DNA of 64,000 bases from Bacillus carboniphilus. GTDB lineage: Bacteria > Bacillota > Bacilli > Bacillales > JAIVKR01. The translations under genes were made by a program, and so were the position numbers. Positions 59,213 to 64,000 of the stretch are shown one piece after another. The notes beneath the pieces are model-generated. The model ran no database searches. It was not told the DNA's origin and saw nothing but the letters and a program-made list of their open reading frames with translations. Each line of letters opens with the position of its first letter. Within the stretch, counting starts at the first letter, position 1. Where the stretch lies: assembly GCF_020524035.2 (NCBI RefSeq), contig NZ_CP129013.1, positions 682,001-746,000 on the forward strand. The letters run 5' to 3'.

Positions 59213-59214
59213 TT

Positions 59215-59267
59215 AAAGGGTTGTCTTAATGATGATTTCTATCATTGAGATAGCCTTTCTTTTTCTT
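59215..59267 (+). terminator. Terminator of typA
   Basis: AAAGG.TGTCTTAATGAT pairs with ATCATTGAGATA.CCTTT, with a T-rich tail. Confidence 0.8.
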
Positions 59268-59341
59268 TTTTATTGGCTTGAATTTCAAATAGAGATATAC
59301 TGAAATTAAACCTCTACGAATAAAAATAAAGGAGGATTATT

Positions 59342-59665
59342 GTGAGTACAAATGTTTCTCAAAGGTTATCATTTTTTTCTAGTTTGTATAGAGTTGATGA
59401 ACAACCTGAATTGGGTATGTGGTATTTATACTTTACCATATTGGTTTTATCGATTATCGTTTTTAAACTAGGATTTGCAAAAAGGTTACCTATATTAAAA
59501 GCGGCCGTTATTTATCTTTTTCTTGCGTTAGGATGCACGGTTTTAACCTTTTTAGGGATCTTTTTACCAGTTGCAGAAGGATTAGTAGTGGCAGCGTTAA
59601 TACTTATTATTTATAAAATTCGTCTTTATTTATCAAAGAGAGGGGACCAAGAGAGCGGGGCATGA
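59342..59665 (+). CDS. ylaH: YlaH-like membrane protein
   Basis: This is a 107-residue protein with three hydrophobic helices ([56 protein letters not shown]). It is the conserved gene after typA (YlaH). GTG start with AAAGGAGG. Function unknown. It overlaps the next gene by four bases (ATGA). Confidence 0.8.
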   Translation: MSTNVSQRLSFFSSLYRVDEQPELGMWYLYFTILVLSIIVFKLGFAKRLPILKAAVIYLFLALGCTVLTFLGIFLPVAEGLVVAALILIIYKIRLYLSKRGDQESGA

Positions 59666-59943
59666 ACTCTTTACAAGATGTTTTTTACAATTGGTTGTCC
59701 ATTAAATTAGTCACGGATCAGTGGCCACATGATCAAGCGGCTGTCGATACAGAACGATTATTTGCTGAAATGCTAAAAGAACAGTTTGCTGTTTCGAATA
59801 TTTCTATCAATCGTGGTGTTGAGCGTTATGATATATCTTTTCAAAAAGAAAATGAAGATAGAAGCTATTCATTTCCAATAGAGTTAGTTGAAGCAACGAT
59901 CAACCAAATGAAAAAGCATCCAGATAAATTTATAGATGAATGA
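59662..59943 (+). CDS. Conserved hypothetical protein downstream of ylaH
   Basis: This is a 93-residue soluble protein ([20 protein letters not shown] ... [20 protein letters not shown]). It is translationally coupled to ylaH through ATGA. I do not recognise a named family. Coupling to a membrane protein suggests a partner role, but that is inference. Confidence 0.7.
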   Translation: MNSLQDVFYNWLSIKLVTDQWPHDQAAVDTERLFAEMLKEQFAVSNISINRGVERYDISFQKENEDRSYSFPIELVEATINQMKKHPDKFIDE

Positions 59944-60098
59944 CGATAGAAGAAACGTGTAGAGTAGATTTCTAGACGTTTCTTCTATGGATTATTTAAC
60001 CAGTTTATTGGTTTTTGTAACCAAATGAGAAAAAGTAATAATTTTATAGTTGAGATTGTGTATACTTGATTAGTGGAAATTTGTTAGGAGTTGAAGGA

Positions 60099-60923
60099 AT
60101 GAAAAAAAAGAACGTTTTTATGTTAGTTTTAGCAATCTGTGTTAGCTTAGTAGCTTGTGATTCAGGAGAAGAAGCTTCATCTGATGGTTCGAGTGAAAAA
60201 AAAGAAACAAGCCAAACGAAAAAAAATGGAATGACAAAAGAAGAATTAGTAGATGAAATTACACAAGTGGAATTAGCGAGTGTAAAGTCGATTGTTGAAG
60301 GGAAAACCACTATTAAAGCGAATAGTCAAGACTTCTCCACCTCTTTTAATATGGAGGTAGATGTTACAGCAGAACCAAATGTTATGCATATGGATATGTC
60401 AACTGTTGATGGTGATATGGAAATTTATCTAGGTGAGGATTTAGGGTACATTTTAGTTCCAGGAGAAGGTCGATGGATTTCGGGACCGAGAGAAGAAGTG
60501 TATGATACATCCGAGGGTGATGTAATGGAATCCTATAAACTATATAATCAAGTTTTAAATGACCATATTGATTTATTCAACATGGAAGAAGAAAGTGGGA
60601 CATACACGTTAACACTAGATAATAGTGACTTAAATGACAAAAGAATCTTTGACTTTTTAGAGCAAACATATGCAGCAAATGGTATGTCTATGGAATTCGA
60701 TACGTTAAGTGAGATAGAGTATAAACTTGAATATAATGAGCATTTTCATTTAACTAATCTAAAGACAAACGTCATTTCTGAAATAACGGATGAAAATGGA
60801 GAAAGCTCATCTCTAAAAATATATTTAAAAGCAGATTATGAAGTAAATAATATCGATAAGCTAGAAATTCCAGCAGAAATTGTAGAAAATGCAATAAACT
60901 ATGAAGATCTAGAAACTGAGTAA
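60099..60923 (+). CDS. DUF6612-like lipoprotein, copy 1
   Basis: This is a 274-residue lipoprotein: lipobox SLVAC (Cys about 19), an acidic/serine linker, then a domain that opens with VKSIVEGKTTIKANSQ, FSTSFNMEVDV and NVMHMDMSTVDGDMEIYLGE. The pattern suggests an LppX/LolA-like beta-sheet fold (DUF6612 type). ATG 60099 has GGAGTTGAAGG upstream. It is followed 220 bases later by a paralogue with the same domain, so a local duplication is clear. Confidence 0.7.
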   Translation: MKKKNVFMLVLAICVSLVACDSGEEASSDGSSEKKETSQTKKNGMTKEELVDEITQVELASVKSIVEGKTTIKANSQDFSTSFNMEVDVTAEPNVMHMDMSTVDGDMEIYLGEDLGYILVPGEGRWISGPREEVYDTSEGDVMESYKLYNQVLNDHIDLFNMEEESGTYTLTLDNSDLNDKRIFDFLEQTYAANGMSMEFDTLSEIEYKLEYNEHFHLTNLKTNVISEITDENGESSSLKIYLKADYEVNNIDKLEIPAEIVENAINYEDLETE

Positions 60924-61145
60924 AAAAGCAATCCAACATGTGATTATTATAGACATAGTAAACTTGAGAGACTTCTCTTCTTTGAGGGGTTCCTTTTCAC
61001 TTTACTATTACAAAAAATATTTAGGGATTAGCACATTTTTTGAAAGGATAAACTAAGAAAATATGAATCTAATAATCAGATTGATTTGAGGGGTATGTGT
61101 AAATCTTGCATTATTATAGGGATAGATTTTTTAGGAGATGAAAAA

Positions 61146-61943
61146 ATGAAGAATCTTAGAGGATTAATTATAGTATTTGCATTATTGTTAACTGTTTCAG
61201 CATGTGGCTTAGGGAATTCTTCAGATACTGGTTCAACAAATGAGAAGAAAGAAAATCAAGAAGAATTAACGAAACAAGAAGTAATAGATAATATTATGCA
61301 AACAGAAGTAACAGATATTTCTTCAGTAGTAGAAGGTGAAACAACTATTGAATCCAATGGTCAAAATATGACAACATCTATTGATATTAAAATGGACATG
61401 ACCAACGATCCTTACGCTATTCATATGAATATGGGATCTATAGATGGGGAAATAGAATTGTATATGGATAAAAATTATAGTTATGTCTTAATACCTGGTG
61501 AGGAAGAGTGGGTTTCAGGGCATACAGATGCTGTAATAGATCCTTCTGAATTACAAATAGCTGAGTCTTTCAAGCAATATAATCAATTATTAAAGGATTA
61601 TTCTGATTTATTTGATATGAGCTATGAAAATGGAATGTACAGGTTAACTTTAAATAATTCAAATCTTAATGATGAAAGGTTAGTACAATTTTTTGAAAAA
61701 TCTTCAGAAATGAACAATATGTCGATAAGTGTAAGTAAGATCAATTCTATAGACTATTCGCTATACTATGATGACCAGTTTTTCTTAACGAAAGTGACAT
61801 CTAATATTAATTCTGACCAAATTGTTGAAGATGGTTCTAATATGACGATGAATGCAAAACTTGAAATTAAATCTAAGGTAAATAAAGGTACAAAAATCAC
61901 GATCCCAACTGAGGTTGTTGAAAACGCAATTCCTGTCGAATAG
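61146..61943 (+). CDS. DUF6612-like lipoprotein, copy 2
   Basis: This is a 265-residue paralogue of the preceding gene: lipobox TVSAC, then VVEGETTIESNGQNMTTS, AIHMNMGSIDGEIELYMD and LIPGEEEWVSG. The core aligns along its whole length, while linkers differ. ATG 61146 follows AGGAG; the upstream ATG at 61086 would put a Cys-rich extension before the signal peptide and is rejected. Confidence 0.7.
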   Translation: MKNLRGLIIVFALLLTVSACGLGNSSDTGSTNEKKENQEELTKQEVIDNIMQTEVTDISSVVEGETTIESNGQNMTTSIDIKMDMTNDPYAIHMNMGSIDGEIELYMDKNYSYVLIPGEEEWVSGHTDAVIDPSELQIAESFKQYNQLLKDYSDLFDMSYENGMYRLTLNNSNLNDERLVQFFEKSSEMNNMSISVSKINSIDYSLYYDDQFFLTKVTSNINSDQIVEDGSNMTMNAKLEIKSKVNKGTKITIPTEVVENAIPVE

Positions 61944-62086
61944 ATTTTCATATTTCTGCTTGACTAAATAAGTAAGATGATTGAAAATAGTAAAGTAAAT
62001 CATTAAGAATTCAACCTATCGCTTAGTAAAAATTTGGTCAAGTGGTTTCTTTGCCTTTTTTTGGAAAGGATGAAGGGGTGAGGAAT

Positions 62087-62296
62087 ATGTTAAATATAAA
62101 GAAACTATTTTTAGTCGCAAGTTTAATTACTTTTTTTATTGCCGTTTACTTCGGAAGTATTGCTTATATGGAATTTATGAAAGAAGATATGGATGAAGTT
62201 TATTTAAACGTATCTTATTGTGCTCTTTTTCTAAGCTTTGGATTTATATCCTTGCAAATCAAAGAGAACCGAGAAAAGTATCATAGAGAAAGATAG
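62087..62296 (+). CDS. Small two-helix membrane protein
   Basis: This is a 69-residue protein with two hydrophobic stretches (LFLVASLITFFIAVYFGSIA; VSYCALFLSFGFISLQI) and a charged C-terminus. AAGGGGTGAGGA precedes ATG 62087. Not recognised as a known family. Confidence 0.6.
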   Translation: MLNIKKLFLVASLITFFIAVYFGSIAYMEFMKEDMDEVYLNVSYCALFLSFGFISLQIKENREKYHRER

Positions 62297-62300
62297 TAGA

Positions 62301-62332
62301 GAAAACCACTTTTTTAGAAAAGTGGTTTTCTT
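62301..62332 (+). terminator. Terminator after the small membrane protein
   Basis: GAAAACCACTTTT and AAAAGTGGTTTTC form a perfect stem with a 5-base loop and lie between convergent genes. Confidence 0.8.
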
Positions 62333-62353
62333 ACATTAATTAAGGAGAATGGA

Positions 62354-62524
62354 TTATTCTTCTTCTTCTTCTTCTTCAGTTTCCTCATCAGTTTCTTCTG
62401 ACTCTTCTGTGCCAGTTTCTTGATCATCATTTGTGTCAGTGTCATTTCCACAACCAGTTACAAGAAAAATGGCTAAAAATGATGCACCAAGTTTAAGTAA
62501 TAATTTCTTGTTTTTCATTTTCAT
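62354..62524 (-). CDS. Small acidic lipoprotein
   Basis: This is a 56-residue product: signal sequence LLLKLGASFLAIFLVTGC with Cys at the lipobox, then GNDTDTNDDQETGTEES and a Glu-rich tail ending in a poly-Glu run (GAA repeats, so copy number may vary). GGAGG is seven bases upstream of ATG 62524. No domain; function unknown. Confidence 0.7.
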   Translation of the reverse strand: MKMKNKKLLLKLGASFLAIFLVTGCGNDTDTNDDQETGTEESEETDEETEEEEEEE

Positions 62525-62701
62525 TTTCTTTCCTCCTAATAAAATATGATTACAGTATACAGTTAGTATACAATCCATATTATAAAGCCCATAGGGGCTT
62601 AAAAGGTAATATTTACTATTTTTATACATATGTTTCACATTTTAAAGGTGGAAAAATAAAACGTTTACAATTTTAATAATGCAACTCATATGATATTAGT
62701 T

Positions 62702-62950
62702 CTAGTTGCGTCTATTTTCAGCTGTTTTAACAAATGTCATTTCATCTTCTATTAATCCACAAACGCCACATTGTACTCGAATGTTTGGTCCTTTGTATGG
62801 TACATGAAAAGGATCTAGCTGTTCTTGCGTTACTTCTTCAACTACGTTTCCTGTATTCGGGTCTTTTTTAATATAATGTGCTTCTTGATCAATAATATTA
62901 AAGCGAGTTCGATTCGTTTTACAGGCAGGGCAACAATAAGGTATGTTCAC
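62702..62950 (-). CDS. ylaI: YlaI family zinc-ribbon protein
   Basis: This is an 82-residue protein with two Cys pairs (YCCPACKTNR; VQCGVCGL) that form a zinc ribbon, and the central QLDPFHVPYKGPNIR typical of YlaI (DUF2197). Function unknown. It follows the typA-ylaH block as in B. subtilis. Confidence 0.85.
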   Translation of the reverse strand: MNIPYCCPACKTNRTRFNIIDQEAHYIKKDPNTGNVVEEVTQEQLDPFHVPYKGPNIRVQCGVCGLIEDEMTFVKTAENRRN

Positions 62951-62984
62951 TTTCTTCCCTCCATATTTTAATATATCTTCTAGA

Positions 62985-63258
62985 GGTTGTTCAAAAAGTC
63001 ATGAAAAATTGCTGTCGAATAACTTTGTTGTCTCGCTATTCCAAGCTCCGACGCCAGGATTGGCTAGCACGAGCGTTGTCCCTAGGATGGGGACGTATTT
63101 AGCTCGTGTTCCTTCCTTGAACGTACACTGTGGTGCTTCGATGTCCAGGACGGGCTAGCGCAGGCGTTGCTCTCGCGACGTGGCTGAACTTAGCCTGTGA
63201 TCCTTTAAGCAGTCGCCTCGTTCTTCTCGGCACTTTTCCCCCTACTTATTGAACACGC
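62985..63258. repeat. MITE-like structured intergenic repeat
   Basis: The ends GGTTGTTCAAAAAGT (62985-62999) and the complement of 63244-63258 (GCGTGTTCAATAAGT) form imperfect inverted repeats. Inside are two diverged tandem units (about 63051-63115 and 63141-63205). Each has CCAGGA, GGCTAGC and an arm that pairs with a distal arm: CACGAGC/GCTCGTG in the first, CGCAGGC/GCCTGTG in the second. The base composition is richer in G+C than its surroundings. No ORF of note. Confidence 0.65.
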
Positions 63259-63367
63259 ACTTCTATTAACTATTTGTTATTTTTCTGTTTTTATTCATGA
63301 GTGAAGCATAAAATTATTATCTTTAATTGAAATACCCTATAATGGGAAAATAAAAGGAGTGATAAGC

Positions 63368-64000
63368 ATGACAAATAATAAACAATTGGCCACATTTGCA
63401 GGTGGATGCTTTTGGTGTATGGTCCAACCGTTTGACGAACTACCTGGTATTGATAAAGTTATTTCAGGCTATACAGGAGGGCGCACGAAAAACCCTACAT
63501 ATGAAGAAGTTTGTAGTGAAACGACAGGCCACGTAGAAGCTATACAAATACCCTTTAATGAAGAACTTTTTTCATATGAAAAGCTGTTAGATCTTTTTTG
63601 GCAACAAATTGATCCAACCGATGCTGGAGGTCAATTTTTTGATCGGGGTCATTCTTATCAAACTGCAATCTTTTATCACAACAAGGAGCAAAAAGAATTA
63701 GCAGAAAGATCAAAAAATAAATTAGAAAAAAGTGGTAAATTTTCGAATCCGATAGTAACGAAAATTTTACCTGCTCAGCCTTTTTATGAAGCAGAGGAAA
63801 AGCATCAACATTACTATAAAAAGAATCCTTTTCATTATAATCAATATAAAGAAGGATCTGGACGTAAAGCATTTATAAAAAAACATTGGGGTTCATTTAA
63901 TAAAGAAGAGTTAAAAAACAAGTTAACGGAAATGCAATATTACGTAACACAAGAAAATGGAACGGAACCTCCTTTTCAAAATGAGTTTTATAACAATAAT
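63368..64000 (+). CDS. msrAB: Peptide methionine sulfoxide reductase MsrA-MsrB fusion, 3' end outside window
   Basis: There are 211 residues up to the edge. The MsrA domain has the catalytic GCFWCM near residue 12, then SGYTGG, TGHVEA and [20 protein letters not shown]. From about residue 180 the sequence changes to [20 protein letters not shown], the start of an MsrB domain, so the product is a fusion that reduces both S- and R-methionine sulfoxide. AAAGGAGTG precedes the ATG. Confidence 0.9.
   Translation, partial: MTNNKQLATFAGGCFWCMVQPFDELPGIDKVISGYTGGRTKNPTYEEVCSETTGHVEAIQIPFNEELFSYEKLLDLFWQQIDPTDAGGQFFDRGHSYQTAIFYHNKEQKELAERSKNKLEKSGKFSNPIVTKILPAQPFYEAEEKHQHYYKKNPFHYNQYKEGSGRKAFIKKHWGSFNKEELKNKLTEMQYYVTQENGTEPPFQNEFYNNN

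Overview
The window is a low-G+C Firmicutes chromosome segment, almost certainly from a Bacillaceae member outside the B. subtilis group proper. The evidence is gene order: rpoY-rnjA, ykrA, def, ykyA, pdhABCD, slp, the SR1/SR1P locus, speA, yktA, yktB, a ykzI-like gene, suhB (yktC), a ylaC remnant, ylaF, typA (ylaG), ylaH and ylaI all follow the arrangement known from B. subtilis. Ribosome binding sites are strong and GGAGG-like, and there is no sign of prophage, rRNA, tRNA or CRISPR.

Layout. Positions 1-8.4 kb are accessory: a beta-helix lipoprotein, an SDR/TetR/MFS cluster, a YVTN beta-propeller surface protein and a decayed ABC permease. From 8.4 to 19.4 kb come a RodA-type SEDS protein, an AGCS symporter, a LysE exporter, a three-gene YcgG/cupin/isochorismatase operon, a DUF4349 lipoprotein, a YhfC-type membrane protease, tandem M29 aminopeptidases and a YugO-like K+ channel. 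From 19.4 to 26.5 kb come a degenerate stretch, a KinC-like sporulation kinase, an alpha-oxoamine synthase, cytochrome bd (cydAB) behind an Fnr-like box, and KtrC. From 26.5 to 35 kb is an export and defence block: a type I toxin-antitoxin locus, an ABC-TetR exporter operon with twin operators, and a divergent LnrJKLMN-like two-component system with its ABC transporter. From 35 to 64 kb is the conserved core listed above, with a T-box-controlled argS, htpG under a CIRCE element, lipoprotein paralogues, a structured intergenic repeat and the start of an msrAB fusion gene.

Functional themes are central carbon metabolism and its regulation (pyruvate dehydrogenase, CcpN-type operators at SR1, cytochrome bd), RNA metabolism and transcription (RNase J1, RpoY), translation (Def, ArgS, TypA) and envelope stress or drug export (Lnr-like, ABC-TetR).

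Quality warning. Ten genes carry a total of thirteen single-base indels that can be located from conserved protein sequence. Many lie in homopolymers, and the genes hit include rnjA, argS, pdhA, suhB and speA. The simplest explanation is residual sequencing or assembly error, not biology. pdhA is the most misleading case: two compensating indels leave an open frame with about 51 wrong residues.

The most interesting non-coding signals are the SR1 sRNA with two CcpN-like operators, a CIRCE element at htpG (unlike B. subtilis), a convergent type I toxin-antitoxin pair, a roughly 270-bp MITE-like repeat whose two internal units keep a hairpin by compensatory changes, a TetR-type operator controlling an unknown 47-residue protein, and a region-2-only sigma factor remnant.
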